The notes: generated by a model not told the origin, from the sequence alone. Counted from the stretch's first letter, positions 20,201-29,323 are shown. The stretch is 64,000 bases of DNA from Roseiconus nitratireducens (GCF_008629675.1 NZ_VWOX01000010.1:1-64000); one strand, 5' to 3'. Translations and numbers: made by a program.

Positions 20201-22789
20201 CGGTTCAGCGGACCCGAGTTGTTGAGCGAGCATGAGGTGACCAGCGGCATGAGTGTCATCATCGGTCCGGAGGATGCGCCCTGGGGTGTGCTGGGCGTCC
20301 ACAGCAAACAGTCCAAACAGTTTTCAGTCGACGATGCGAACTTTGTCCAGTCCGTTGCGAATCTGATTTGGGAGGCCATTCAACGCAAAAATCATGAAAC
20401 CAAGCTGCGCGACAACGAAGTTCGGATGCAGGCTTTCCTGAGCAATAGCGCCGTCGTTGCTTGGATGAAAGATGAGCAACTGCGTTACACCTACATGTGT
20501 CCAACGTTCGAGAATCGATTCGATTTGGACCAGTCGGAATGGATAGGCAAAACCGACTTCGACGTCTGGCCCGATGAGATCGCCAAACAATTTCGCTTGA
20601 ACGATGAACACGTGCTGAAGACCGGGGATACGATCGAAACGGTTGAGCAATCGGCCTATCCCAACGGGGAACGCCCGCACTTTTTCGTCTCCAAGTTCTT
20701 GTTGACCAATTCTTCGGGAGAGCGGTTCGTTGGCGGGTTGGGAATTGACATTTCGGATCGCATCGCGGTCGAATCGGAGCTCGCTGAGAATCAACAACTG
20801 TTGCAGGCTTTCATCGACAACGCGGACATCTGCATGGGTGTGGTCGAACTCCCGTCGGACGACTCCGACGTGCTTCATGTTTTGGACAACGTCGCGACGG
20901 AAAGGTTTTTTGGTGTCGGTCGGCATCAGACCGAAGGGCGTTGGGCGCGAAAGGATTTGCAAGTATCGGAGGAATGCGTCGAGCAATGGATCGCGAAATA
21001 CCGAGAGTCAGAATCCAAACGTCGGGCCACGCGATTTGACTATTACCATCCTGAAGACGAGTCCGTCGGTGAAGGTCGCTGGTTGAACGTTTCGGTTTCC
21101 TACATGGGAGACGGTGAGGAGGGCAGGACACGTTTTTGTTACACGGCCAGCGACGATACCGAGCGAAGGAAGGCCGAAATCTCCGTCCGGGAGAGTGAAG
21201 AACGTCTTCAATTGGCTGCCCAGATGGCGGGGTTTGGAACCTACTACGGCGATTTCCAAACCGGCCAGCTGATCTGGTCTTCGGAGTTGAAGTCGATTTT
21301 CGGATTGGCGAGCGACGAGTCGATCGAGCATGCCGCAGGCGAAGTGACCGACCAGATTCATCCCGAGGATCGCGAACGGGTTGAGGAGCGATTCCGAGAA
21401 TCGCTGGATCCCCGAGGACAAGGCGTCCTCAACTTGGAACACCGAATCGTGCGGCGTGACGGCGAGGTGCGTTGGGTCATGCTCCAGGGGAAGACCGCGT
21501 TCCAGGGAGACGGGCCGGATCGGAAGCCGTCGCGAATAGCCGGCGTCGTCCTGGACATCACCCTTCGTCACGCCTACGAAGAACAGGTCGTTTCGGCGCG
21601 TCAGATGGCGGAACAAGCAAACCGTGCGAAAAGCCAATTTCTGGCCAATATGAGCCACGAGATCCGGACGCCGATGACCGCCATCTTGGGATACGCGGAC
21701 GTTTTGATGGACCGGACAAACGATCGGGACGTGATCCAATGCGTTCGAACCATCCGACGCAATGCGGACTACCTGTTGGAACTCATCAATGACATCTTGG
21801 ATCTGTCAAAAATCGAAGCAGGCAAAATGACCCCTGAGATTGCCCCGTGCAATGTCGCAGCGATCTTGTCCAACGTCCGTTCATTGTTGAACGTGCGTGC
21901 GGAGGTGAAGGAACTGTACCTGGACGTCGAATTGGAAGGCGAGGTCCCCGAGCTGATTCAAACGGATGACAAGTTGTTTCGGCAAGTGTTGATCAATCTG
22001 GTCGGAAACGCAATCAAGTTCACGCAGGAGGGAGGCGTTGTGGTCAAGGTCAGCTGCAATCCGGACCAGCAATCGCTGAACGTTTCCGTGACGGACACCG
22101 GGATCGGCATCAGCCAACACGATCTGAAGCGGCTGTTTCGTCCCTTTGAACAAGTTGATAATTCAAATACGCGAGGCGCCGGCGGCTCCGGACTGGGCCT
22201 GTCGATCAGCAAACGAATCATCGACTTGCTGGGGGGTAAATTGGAGATTGAAAGCGAACTCGGGAAAGGTTCGACGTTCCGATTCACGATCGCGACGGGA
22301 TCCCTGGATAGCGTCACTTGGGTGCCCAAGGAATCGGATGCCTTGGCCGAAGCGGAAAGCCAAAACCCCTCCGATACACTTCCAGCGGTGAAGGGGCGTG
22401 TTCTTACGGTTGACGACCGTCGTGACATTCGCTTCTTGGCGAAAGCGTTCCTGCAGTCGGCCGGTGCGACCATCATCGAGCGAGAAAACGGAGAGCAAGC
22501 GATCGAAACCTGGGTCGAAGCGAGAGAGAAAGGTGAAGCGATTGATGCCATCCTGATGGATTTGCAAATGCCGGTCATGGATGGTCTGACCGCGACGCGC
22601 CGATTGCGGGAAGAAGGATATACCGGACCGATCATCGCGTTGACGGCGAGCGCTATGGACGCCGATCGCCAGGGGAGTCTCGCTGCCGGGTGCACCGACT
22701 TTGTCAGCAAGCCGATCAACAAGGCTGATTTGATCACCAAACTGGCCGCCTGGATCGCGCATTCCGAACAGGATTCTCAACCGGAGTGA
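17243..22789 (+). CDS. CheB-CheR-PAS/GAF hybrid histidine kinase with receiver domain
   Basis: A 1848-residue signalling protein with a basic N-terminus and no membrane span. Order of domains: CheB methylesterase (about 50-235; GASAGG, VQHLDP, GTGTDGAEG), CheR methyltransferase (about 253-510; VPGCSTGEEAYT, SCRNLLIYI), a Glu-rich coiled coil (about 689-775), PAS (776-890), GAF (897-1045), three more PAS-like units (about 1056-1446), HisKA with phospho-His in MSHEIRTPM (about 1472), a HATPase with GTGIGIS-type and GLGLSI boxes, and a C-terminal receiver (about 1718-1840; phospho-Asp in LMDLQMPVMDG). All key residues are present. The ATG at 17243 is preferred over a TTG at 17138. Such CheB-CheR-kinase fusions are known, but input and output here cannot be named. 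Confidence 0.92.
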   Translation: MAKKKRPTKSKKERLGSEDSSRGSAGQEAGSGSKVEPRSESANDDPGGRSGCVVVGVGASAGGLEAYKCLLRHLPSNSGVAFVLVQHLDPTHESLMVELLSKYTKMSVQHVEDETPIEPNHVYMIPPNQFISMRNGVLHLEPPVAERGVRLPINHFFRSLAMECRERAICVVLSGTGTDGAEGVRHVKAEGGMTIVEHPDSAAYDGMPRAAVLTGAVDYLLPCEEMANVIVSYAKHPYVNDQPRASLAERAPDHFRAILTLLQAHTDHDFTRYKKGTLTRRIERRMGIRHLDNPADYLKLLRNDAAELKELFKDMLIGVTRFFRDDDCWEMIADLIGRRIRERTSEEPFRVWVPGCSTGEEAYTIAMLLHEQQEILGRRLDTQIFGTDIDSESIEIARLGVYSDGIASDLPDGYVDRFFHREGDRLRVKKGLRESCVFAAQNLLSDPPFSGLDLISCRNLLIYIESDVQRRVFDMFHFALKPSGLLFLGSSESPGNRSNQFKTIAQKARIYEKVGESRSLASALSMGATEPTSRPVSASDGSFGVHPTVSITEISKKALMDAFAPASVVVNQKGMIQYIHGPVRDYLDFPTGEPELDLAAMALDGLKAKTRQALQRARTDDQVTQSIAPHVRRNGSRVAVRIRVQPLSAMRGESKLYLISFTDEGTSKASDSESVWSEELGQLEGESERELALELQATREDLQSTIEEVESANEELKASNEEVMSMNEELQSTNEELETSREELQSLNEELSTVNNQLHDKVDEVEHTNDDLTNLLASTEMATLFLDSDLRIRKFTPATKRLMNLIDSDIGRPIVDLVSRVNDPDMEQDAREVLTHLAPVEKEVQSRGGQWFMRRINPFRTSENKIEGVVMTFSDVTSVKVASRQIENRERQQAIIAQLGRAALSGLDLAELLDRAVVDLAETLETEFAKVLQLEEDRRKLKLVAGYGWREGLVGSALVPTGIDSQAGYTLQSSAPTITKDLRKEKRFSGPELLSEHEVTSGMSVIIGPEDAPWGVLGVHSKQSKQFSVDDANFVQSVANLIWEAIQRKNHETKLRDNEVRMQAFLSNSAVVAWMKDEQLRYTYMCPTFENRFDLDQSEWIGKTDFDVWPDEIAKQFRLNDEHVLKTGDTIETVEQSAYPNGERPHFFVSKFLLTNSSGERFVGGLGIDISDRIAVESELAENQQLLQAFIDNADICMGVVELPSDDSDVLHVLDNVATERFFGVGRHQTEGRWARKDLQVSEECVEQWIAKYRESESKRRATRFDYYHPEDESVGEGRWLNVSVSYMGDGEEGRTRFCYTASDDTERRKAEISVRESEERLQLAAQMAGFGTYYGDFQTGQLIWSSELKSIFGLASDESIEHAAGEVTDQIHPEDRERVEERFRESLDPRGQGVLNLEHRIVRRDGEVRWVMLQGKTAFQGDGPDRKPSRIAGVVLDITLRHAYEEQVVSARQMAEQANRAKSQFLANMSHEIRTPMTAILGYADVLMDRTNDRDVIQCVRTIRRNADYLLELINDILDLSKIEAGKMTPEIAPCNVAAILSNVRSLLNVRAEVKELYLDVELEGEVPELIQTDDKLFRQVLINLVGNAIKFTQEGGVVVKVSCNPDQQSLNVSVTDTGIGISQHDLKRLFRPFEQVDNSNTRGAGGSGLGLSISKRIIDLLGGKLEIESELGKGSTFRFTIATGSLDSVTWVPKESDALAEAESQNPSDTLPAVKGRVLTVDDRRDIRFLAKAFLQSAGATIIERENGEQAIETWVEAREKGEAIDAILMDLQMPVMDGLTATRRLREEGYTGPIIALTASAMDADRQGSLAAGCTDFVSKPINKADLITKLAAWIAHSEQDSQPE

Positions 22790-22865
22790 CGATCACTGGG
22801 GCGATCTCCGTATCCTGATCAACGACCACCACCGGATAACGCATCGCCGCAACCGTCAATCGGCA

Positions 22866-23408
22866 TCAAGTCAATCGAGCGAACAAGTCGGAATCAAGGA
22901 ATTGCCCGTCTTTTTGCCGGTACCGACGCAACCGTCCTTCCCGGTGAAAATCGTTTTTCTCCAACACCCGAGCGGAGGCAGGATTCTTGGGGAAAACGTG
23001 GGCGGAGATCCGGACAAGCTGCCATTGGTCAATGGCGTATCGACAGGCCGCTTTGACCGCGTCGCTCATGATGCCCTGGCCCCAAAAGGGGCGGCCGAGC
23101 CAGTACCCGATTTCCGCGCAGTGGCCGACACTCAATTCATCAAATCCGATCCCTCCGATCGCCCTTCCGCTGGTATCACGAATCGCAAAGTGCAACGGTC
23201 GCCCGTACGCTCGCGTGACTTCCTGGACACCGTGCACGAATGCGTCGGCATCTTCACTGCGGTAAGGAAAGGGGATGCGAAGCGTGTTCTCATGGAGTTG
23301 CGTGTCGTTGAGGTATTCGACGAGAGATGGCTTGTCGGTATCTTCCAATTCGCTCAGGTAGCGTCCTGATCCGATTTCGATTCGGGCGGATTCGGGGGCG
23401 TCGAACAT
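22866..23408 (-). CDS. GNAT-family N-acetyltransferase (RimJ/RimL type)
   Basis: A 180-residue acetyl-CoA-dependent transferase. The central strand and acetyl-CoA loop appear as EIGYWLGRPFWGQGIMSDAVKAA (Q/RxxGxG/A region), followed by the late helix with NPASARVLEKNDF, both typical of the ribosomal-protein or small-molecule RimJ/RimL branch. It is convergent with the kinase gene and unlinked to neighbours. The acceptor is unknown. Confidence 0.88.
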   Translation of the reverse strand: MFDAPESARIEIGSGRYLSELEDTDKPSLVEYLNDTQLHENTLRIPFPYRSEDADAFVHGVQEVTRAYGRPLHFAIRDTSGRAIGGIGFDELSVGHCAEIGYWLGRPFWGQGIMSDAVKAACRYAIDQWQLVRISAHVFPKNPASARVLEKNDFHREGRLRRYRQKDGQFLDSDLFARLT

Positions 23409-23783
23409 GATCTGGGTATCGGTCGGTCGGATGCAGAACTGTGTAGCGAAGGTGCCAGGCGATTGGCCGTTGCAACGATCGCGAGGGCGTGGAGCCCGAT
23501 GCTGCTTGATGCGTCGCCGCTTCGGTAGACACGTGTGATCGGCGATGGTTCGCGTGGGCGCTCGGAGGAGGGTGCAAGGCAGGTTGGCCTGGTTTAAAAT
23601 GTTATCCAGACCCGGTCAAGAATCTCTCATGATCCCTTCGCTAGCGTCGCTGTTCGGCAGAAGGCGAGGCTCTGTGGGTGAAATGCTACCTTCGCACGAC
23701 GCCGTCCAAGTTGAGCGTGAGCCGATGTGGATTGAAATAGCGCCAGTGGCGAATCGCGTGACCAGCAACCAGTGAGGCGAGTG
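23409..23783. other. Intergenic region, nothing recognised
   Basis: 375 bases between divergent genes. No convincing gene, RNA or repeat was recognised. The promoters of the GNAT and DUF4159 genes should lie here. Confidence 0.4.
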
Positions 23784-24608
23784 ATGGAAGTGACGGTGCG
23801 AATCAGGCGGTGTACCGCAGTTCTCATATTTGGCGCAGGCCTCTGGCTGACGAGGGAGGAAGTGTCGGGACAACAGCCACAACCGGTCCCCGTCCAATCC
23901 GGTGCGCCGGACTGGCTCCGGACCTACGAATTTGATCAGCCCTTCACATTCGTTCGCCTGAAGTACGAACAACCGCAAGGTCGTTGGGCGACGGATTACC
24001 CTGACGCGGAAATCAATCTTTCACAGCGTCTACGAGAGTGGACGTCCCTTGAGATCGGTTCCGATGGTGTCGTCTTGGATGTTACCGATGCGCGATTAGA
24101 AAAATACCCCTTTGCCTACCTGTCCGGTAACGGGATCTGGCAACTGTCCGAAGCGGAAGTGAAATCGCTTCGCGAGTATTTGAACCAAGGCGGGTTCCTG
24201 ATGATCGACGACTCGTGGGGCGAAGCGGAGCGACGGAACCTGCTCGGGCAGCTGAAGCGAGTGCTGCCGAATCGGACGCCGCAGGAATTGCCGCTGGGGC
24301 ACCCAGTCTTCCACACCGTGTTTGACATGGATCAGAAGCCTCAGGTCTGCGGAATCTTCTACGCGCTTCAGGGGAAAGACACGGGCGTCACCTGGGAGCG
24401 AGCCGATGCAAAAGATGTTTCGTATCAGGCGATCAACGATGATCAGGGGCGGCTGATGGTGCTGATCTGCCACAACACGGATCTAGCGGACGGTTGGGAA
24501 AGGCTAAACGACAACGCCTGGTACGCCCGTGAATTCTCCGAGAAACGGGCGTTACCGATGGCGATGAACATCATTTTCTACGTTCTGACCAAGCAACGAG
24601 GTGCCTGA
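23784..24608 (+). CDS. Secreted DUF4159 domain protein
   Basis: A 274-residue protein with a basic N-terminus and a signal-type hydrophobic stretch (about residues 10-22). From about residue 45 it matches the DUF4159 pattern: FTFVRLKYEQPQGRWATDYP followed by the INLSQRL helix, then GGFLMIDDSW, and the late HPVFH and NDNAWYAREF blocks. DUF4159 domains fold like glutamine-amidotransferase/flavodoxin-type alpha-beta modules; the function is unknown. The ATG at 23784 lies after a GTG at 23772 in the same frame. In other planctomycetes DUF4159 proteins often sit near MoxR/DUF58 systems, but none is here. Confidence 0.82.
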   Translation: MEVTVRIRRCTAVLIFGAGLWLTREEVSGQQPQPVPVQSGAPDWLRTYEFDQPFTFVRLKYEQPQGRWATDYPDAEINLSQRLREWTSLEIGSDGVVLDVTDARLEKYPFAYLSGNGIWQLSEAEVKSLREYLNQGGFLMIDDSWGEAERRNLLGQLKRVLPNRTPQELPLGHPVFHTVFDMDQKPQVCGIFYALQGKDTGVTWERADAKDVSYQAINDDQGRLMVLICHNTDLADGWERLNDNAWYAREFSEKRALPMAMNIIFYVLTKQRGA

Positions 24609-24616
24609 CCGCCGGA

Positions 24617-25168
24617 TCATGGTTGTTGGCGTTTCAGCTCACCCGTCATGAACGTGACCCAAGTGCCATCTTCGGTTTTCATCTCAGAGGTCGCAACGAT
24701 CAGGTCGGGAGATTTGAATTCATAGCTGTCCCGAAAATCGGTCTCCGCACCACCCGACATGAAGTTGGGACCTTTCGCCGTGAGGCTCAGCTTTTTACCA
24801 GTGTCGTCCACCGTGCCTTCGTATTGCCAAAGGTGATTCATCATGGAGTCGACCCAGGTGCCGACGTACTTCTTTTTTGCTGGATCGTACCCGATGGTTT
24901 GAATCGCATTGAATGTGGTTCCGGCCATGTCACCTTGCATGCGATTGATCAGCCAGAAGCCGCCCAACATCCGAGAATTCATCGATCCGGAGCATTCCAT
25001 CTCCGGTTGGCCTTCGGTCGCGACGGACTTGGAGTGGGAGGTCCATTTTCCGGTGAACTGTTTCAGGAACTGATGCTCTTTCTGTGGTTTGGGGAATTCT
25101 GGAGGCTGTGCCAATGCGCCGGCCGACATGAAGATGACGATCGAGAGAAGCTTGCTGATTCGATTCAT
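24617..25168 (-). CDS. Secreted DUF1579 domain protein
   Basis: A 183-residue exported protein with a signal peptide (hydrophobic core about 5-19, cleavage near ALAQ). The mature part is a DUF1579 lipocalin-like beta barrel: a Trp-rich start FTGKWTSHSK, MLGGFWLINRMQGDM, and the GYDPAKKKYVGTWVDSM segment. The family has no assigned reaction. It is convergent with the DUF4159 gene, with only 8 bases between stops. Confidence 0.83.
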   Translation of the reverse strand: MNRISKLLSIVIFMSAGALAQPPEFPKPQKEHQFLKQFTGKWTSHSKSVATEGQPEMECSGSMNSRMLGGFWLINRMQGDMAGTTFNAIQTIGYDPAKKKYVGTWVDSMMNHLWQYEGTVDDTGKKLSLTAKGPNFMSGGAETDFRDSYEFKSPDLIVATSEMKTEDGTWVTFMTGELKRQQP

Positions 25169-25381
25169 CGCAAAGTACTGCTGAGTTGGAGGCTGGGGGG
25201 GGGTGAACGAGACGCGTTGATTCTAACGTCGCCGACCGAGAGATGGCGGCTCTGTGAGCTGACGATTTGGTAGGATGGACGGACCATGTTCGCCTGGTTG
25301 GGACGATGGCACGTGGCGCAGAAGTAGCGTGCGAGTCCGGTCTCAATCGGCTACCAGCTCCGTCAGGTGGGGAGGTTTGAT

Positions 25382-26350
25382 GTGGCATCGGCTACGTTAA
25401 GAACGGTGCGGTTGTTGGCAGAACACACCAAGCCGGTCCATGCCGTCGCATTTTCGCCCGACGGGCAGCTGCTGGCCACCGGGGCTAGGGACCAGATCAT
25501 TCATCTGTGGGAGGTCGACAGCGGAAACCTGCTGGGGAGTCTGCACGGCCATCGACATGCCATTCGATCGGTCTGTTTTTCGGAATCCGGCCGGACGCTG
25601 ATCGCGGGTGCTGGCGATTGGTTTGACCGGGGGGAGGTGCTGGTTTGGGACGTCCAGGCCGCTACCGTCCGCCACGCGCTTGCGCGGGACGGTGATGCGG
25701 TCGATTGGGTGGGCCATACCACGTCGGACAACGAAATCGCCGTCGTCACAGGATTTGGTTGCGGGCCGCGCGACCCGGTGGAACCAACGGTCCGCTTGTA
25801 CGACGTCCGTTCGGGACGTTGTCGTCTGACGTTCCAGCGAGAAAACTGCTTCGCGGTTGCGCCGGAGGGAGGGTCGTTCGCGGTCGGTGGTCCGGATTGC
25901 GCGATCAAACTGCATCGCGCCAACGATGGCGCGCCCCTGGGCCGGCTCGCTGCCGCGATGGGAAACGTGCTTTGCGTTGCATTCTCCGCCAGCGGAGAGC
26001 TGCTGCTGAGTGCGGGGTTTGGGCGAAAGGAACAGGGCGCGGTCCATCTTTGGGACATGTCGCAAGGGACGATCCGACGTTCCTTCGTGTTTGATGATTC
26101 CGCAATCAGCCGGGCAATGTTTCACAGCGACGATTCAATCGTGGCAACCATCGGAAGTGAAGGTGGTTGTCGATTCTGGGCGGTCGGTACCGGCGAGTTG
26201 CTGGGCGAAACACGTGAATCTTTGCGAAAGCGGCCGAATCCCAAGTCGATTGCGATCTCTCCCGACGGATCGCTGCTGGCGATGACGTCCAGCGAAGCCA
26301 AAGGCGCGATCGAGCTTTGGGACTTGGGCGATTTGGCCTCTGTCGGCTGA
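25382..26350 (+). CDS. WD40 repeat protein
   Basis: A 322-residue beta-propeller protein made of WD40 repeats. Repeats are recognisable as HTKPVHAVAFSPDGQLLATG...IHLWEV, HRHAIRSVCFSESGRTLIAG...VLVWDV, and later units ending in VHLWDM and IELWDL; about six or seven blades are expected. There is no signal peptide or catalytic domain, so it is probably a cytoplasmic scaffold. The GTG at 25382 is chosen because GGGGAGG lies 6 bases upstream; a GTG at 25367 in frame is the alternative. It lies just upstream of the Tad secretin gene, 190 bases away, with no evidence of a shared role. Confidence 0.82.
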   Translation: MASATLRTVRLLAEHTKPVHAVAFSPDGQLLATGARDQIIHLWEVDSGNLLGSLHGHRHAIRSVCFSESGRTLIAGAGDWFDRGEVLVWDVQAATVRHALARDGDAVDWVGHTTSDNEIAVVTGFGCGPRDPVEPTVRLYDVRSGRCRLTFQRENCFAVAPEGGSFAVGGPDCAIKLHRANDGAPLGRLAAAMGNVLCVAFSASGELLLSAGFGRKEQGAVHLWDMSQGTIRRSFVFDDSAISRAMFHSDDSIVATIGSEGGCRFWAVGTGELLGETRESLRKRPNPKSIAISPDGSLLAMTSSEAKGAIELWDLGDLASVG

Positions 26351-26541
26351 CCGGTGCGCGCCGATCGTTCCGGGGCTCCAGCGAACCCCGCGAATGAAAG
26401 CAAAAGGCGGCGAGCATCTCAATCGAATTCGTCTACTTTCAATCGCCAATTTCTCCCAAGGGCCAAAAACCGCTGCAGACCCACCCCCCCACAGTCGATT
26501 GTGAATAGGTACGGGTGGAGTTTCAGGGAGAGCAGGTTGCA

Positions 26542-28332
26542 ATGCGTTTTCAATGCCGTCGGATGAATGAAGTGGCAGTCACGCTCGCGCTCTGGATGTC
26601 GTTTAGCGTCATCCCGATCGCCCATGGGCAAATGCCACTTTCCAAGATTCCCCCCGAGGGACAACAGCGGACACCTCTGCTGCAATCAGTTGAGGAAGCG
26701 CCAGCGCGCTCGCAGGAGCAGTTTGGCACCTTTGTTAAAGAGATTAGTTCCAACGATGCGATTTTTCGATTGCGCGCTGGACAAGGGCGATTGCTAGTTT
26801 TGCAATCCGATCTGGTGACTCCGGAAGGTCAGAGCCCCTTGATCGCCGCGGGCGATCCGAGCGTGATTGAATTTGAGGTGGTGGGACCACGCCACGTCCG
26901 AATCACGGGGCAACGGATTGGCGTGACCGATCTGTCCATCGTGACGCCCGACAATGAAAACATCAGCATGGAAGTGCACGTGACGGCGGATCTGGAGTTC
27001 CTGGCAGCACGCCTGAACGAGATCTTCCCGGATGCTTATCTGGAGCTATCGCCCCTGCGGGACCATGTCGTGGTGAAAGGCGAAGCGCGCGATACTCGCC
27101 AAGTGGCGCAAATCATTCGCACGATTGAATCCTTTTTGGTGTCGGTGGTCGCGCAGGAAGCGGTTGACGTGAAGGGACGCGGAACCACCAGCGTTGATGA
27201 TATTCCGCCGCCAACCCAACCGCGATCTGCGCCGTCCGACGGGCAAGCTGACGCGGCCCCGCGTGCCGAAGTGGTCCCGGGTGCGGAATCGTTGGAAGTG
27301 AAGGCCGAGATTCCGGTTCCGCAGGTCATCAATCTGATTCGGGTGCCGGGCCCGCAACAGGTGCTCTTGAAAGTTCAAATTGCCGAACTGAATCGAACGG
27401 CCTTGCGAGAGTTCGGGACCAGCTTCCTGTTTCAGGGCAACAACTATGCCGTCGGGACAACCGTTGGTCCCCCGCTGCCAACGGGCAACAACATGGGGAC
27501 GGGCGGTGGCATCGCCAGCAATGCCGCTTCGGGAATCTTGGGCCTGCTCAATCCGCTGCCTGGCCAAGATACCATCACAAAGTTTGCGGTCTTCGACGGG
27601 GGCGATGTCAACTTGCTGTTCAATTCGCTCCGAAACAACCAGCTGTTGAAGATTCTGGCAGAGCCCAATCTGGTTGCGATGCACGGGCAAGAGGCTCAAT
27701 TCCTTTCGGGTGGAGAATTCCCGGTACCCGTCCCACAGGCCGGATTGGGCGGTGCAGGTGTCGTGACGATTGAGTACCGAAAGTTCGGCGTGGAGCTGGA
27801 CTTCGTTCCCCACATCCTGGACAACGACCGAATTCGATTGGCGGTAAGCCCATCGGTCAGTTCCTTGGACTTCGCGACCGGAATTTCAATTCAAGGAACG
27901 TCCGTGCCAGGGCTGAACACTCGGAACACCAGCACCGTCGTGGAATTGCGAGAAGGTCAAAGCCTTGCCATCTCGGGGATCCTGCAGGTCGAAACCGCCG
28001 GCGGAACCTCACGAATTCCCGGCTTGGGCGACTTGCCCTACATCGGCCCCCTGTTCAGCAACAATTCGACTCGCACCGTTGAAAAGGAATTGTTGGTGAC
28101 CGTCACGCCGCACCTGGTCGACGCGGTGGAGCCGGAGCAACTTCCTCCGCCTCCGGGCGCCATGGTGTGTGAGCCGAACGACCATGAATTCTACCTGAAG
28201 GGCTGGATCGAGGGCGACGGCGACGGGCTGTACCGATCGACCACCAGCTGGGCGCACCCCTTCAGTTCGAACGAACATTTACGTGCGGCGGAAGACTACT
28301 ACATGTGCGGCCCACATGGTTACTCAAAGTGA
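26542..28332 (+). CDS. cpaC: Tad pilus secretin (RcpA/CpaC)
   Basis: The outer-membrane channel through which the Flp pilus passes. It is 596 residues with a signal peptide (about 8-32). Next comes the pilus-secretin N-terminal domain (about 70-155; LRAGQGRLLVLQ...RITGQRIGVTDLSI), a BON-like or ring-forming segment (about 160-205), a Pro/Ala-rich linker, and the secretin domain proper (about 265-540; VPGPQQVLLKVQIAELNR, SGGEFPVPVPQ, VGVELDFVP-type strand, LPYIGPLFS, ELLVTVTPHLV). The ATG at 26542 has GGGAGAG upstream and suits the signal peptide. The next two genes follow closely in the same direction. Confidence 0.92.
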   Translation: MRFQCRRMNEVAVTLALWMSFSVIPIAHGQMPLSKIPPEGQQRTPLLQSVEEAPARSQEQFGTFVKEISSNDAIFRLRAGQGRLLVLQSDLVTPEGQSPLIAAGDPSVIEFEVVGPRHVRITGQRIGVTDLSIVTPDNENISMEVHVTADLEFLAARLNEIFPDAYLELSPLRDHVVVKGEARDTRQVAQIIRTIESFLVSVVAQEAVDVKGRGTTSVDDIPPPTQPRSAPSDGQADAAPRAEVVPGAESLEVKAEIPVPQVINLIRVPGPQQVLLKVQIAELNRTALREFGTSFLFQGNNYAVGTTVGPPLPTGNNMGTGGGIASNAASGILGLLNPLPGQDTITKFAVFDGGDVNLLFNSLRNNQLLKILAEPNLVAMHGQEAQFLSGGEFPVPVPQAGLGGAGVVTIEYRKFGVELDFVPHILDNDRIRLAVSPSVSSLDFATGISIQGTSVPGLNTRNTSTVVELREGQSLAISGILQVETAGGTSRIPGLGDLPYIGPLFSNNSTRTVEKELLVTVTPHLVDAVEPEQLPPPPGAMVCEPNDHEFYLKGWIEGDGDGLYRSTTSWAHPFSSNEHLRAAEDYYMCGPHGYSK

Positions 28333-28338
28333 ATCGAG

Positions 28339-28356
28339 CAAAATCAATCGATTTTG
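28339..28356 (+). other. Small AT hairpin after the secretin gene
   Basis: CAAAATC-AATC-GATTTTG forms a perfect 7-bp stem just after the secretin stop. It may mark an mRNA processing or weak attenuation point between the secretin gene and the next gene. Confidence 0.3.
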
Positions 28357-28404
28357 GTCGCCGATATTTCTCGGTCAGCAAACTCTTTCAGGAATCTTTC
28401 TGCC

Positions 28405-29247
28405 ATGAAAGGTGTCTATCGTCTTCATTGGATCGCCGTTTTGCTAGCGGCTTCCGGAATCTCCCAAACCGCTTCCGGTCAGGAGCTTGTTCCGGCGATC
28501 GTGGAAGATTCGGCAGCCGTGCAGTCGGATCGAACGCTCGCCGAAGCGACGCCGATCGAGATCGATGGCGGCCAAACGAGTACCGCACCGATCTCCGGCG
28601 AATGGGGGTACACACCCAGCGAGGAATTTGTGATTCCGCCGCTGGAATCCAGCGACCCGATCGTTTCGTCCGAGGCTGACTCTGCGGTTGCGTCGCAACC
28701 AAGTGCGCCGCACGTTGCGACTTCCTGCCGTTGCCAGGAAGCGGGACATGCGTCCTGTCGCGGCGATTGCCACCGGCTTCTGGATCCCAGCCGGTATCGA
28801 CGTGATCCCTGTTCGTTTCGGCCGTTCGGTGACGCCGTGCAATCCGCTTTCGGGGCACAAATCGCAAACGGGCAGGCTGATCGCACCGTGCTGTACCAGT
28901 ATGACTTCATCCAGGGGACCGCCTCGTTGAACCGTCGGGGCTTTGTGGAACTTGTTGAGATCGCGGAGCGATTGATGGAGACGCCACTGCAGATGGTCAT
29001 CGAGACCACCGGAAATCTTGAACTGGACGCCGCGCGACGCGCCAACGTCTTGGGGTACTTGGCTGAGATGCCGTATCCGATCGGCCCGGAACGTGTGATC
29101 ACCGCGATCCCACAAGTCCCAAGTCTGGACGGCATTGATGCCATTTTGACCCATCAGAGACTGCTTCAACTGGCGCCTCTCGGAAACGACGCGGGGGGCG
29201 GTAGCGTCATCACGGGCCTTCCAATTTTCGGCGACACGCAACCATAG
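28405..29247 (+). CDS. Secreted OmpA-like protein of the Tad locus
   Basis: A 280-residue protein with a signal peptide (about residues 5-26). A low-complexity region, with a Cys cluster (CRCQEAGHASCRGDC) near 120-140, precedes a C-terminal domain at about 190-265. There a helix-strand pattern LNRRGFVELVEIAERL...VIETTGNLELDAARRANVLGYL resembles the OmpA-like peptidoglycan-binding fold, though the usual key Asp/Arg pattern is only partly kept. It follows the secretin gene by 72 bases and precedes a TPR lipoprotein, the position held by cpaD/cpaE-type accessory genes in other Tad loci. A role in holding the secretin in the cell wall is inferred. Confidence 0.6.
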   Translation: MKGVYRLHWIAVLLAASGISQTASGQELVPAIVEDSAAVQSDRTLAEATPIEIDGGQTSTAPISGEWGYTPSEEFVIPPLESSDPIVSSEADSAVASQPSAPHVATSCRCQEAGHASCRGDCHRLLDPSRYRRDPCSFRPFGDAVQSAFGAQIANGQADRTVLYQYDFIQGTASLNRRGFVELVEIAERLMETPLQMVIETTGNLELDAARRANVLGYLAEMPYPIGPERVITAIPQVPSLDGIDAILTHQRLLQLAPLGNDAGGGSVITGLPIFGDTQP

Positions 29248-29323
29248 TTCGACTGGCCCGACGTTCTTGTTAGACGTGGCCCGGGAAAGACGGCCCACGC
29301 AAGGAAATCAGCAAGGGATGACG

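Noticed and set aside
26180-26210. Sigma-54 promoter for the secretin gene (GGTACC...TTGC)
   Set aside because: The GG-to-GC spacing is two bases too long and it lies inside the WD40 gene.
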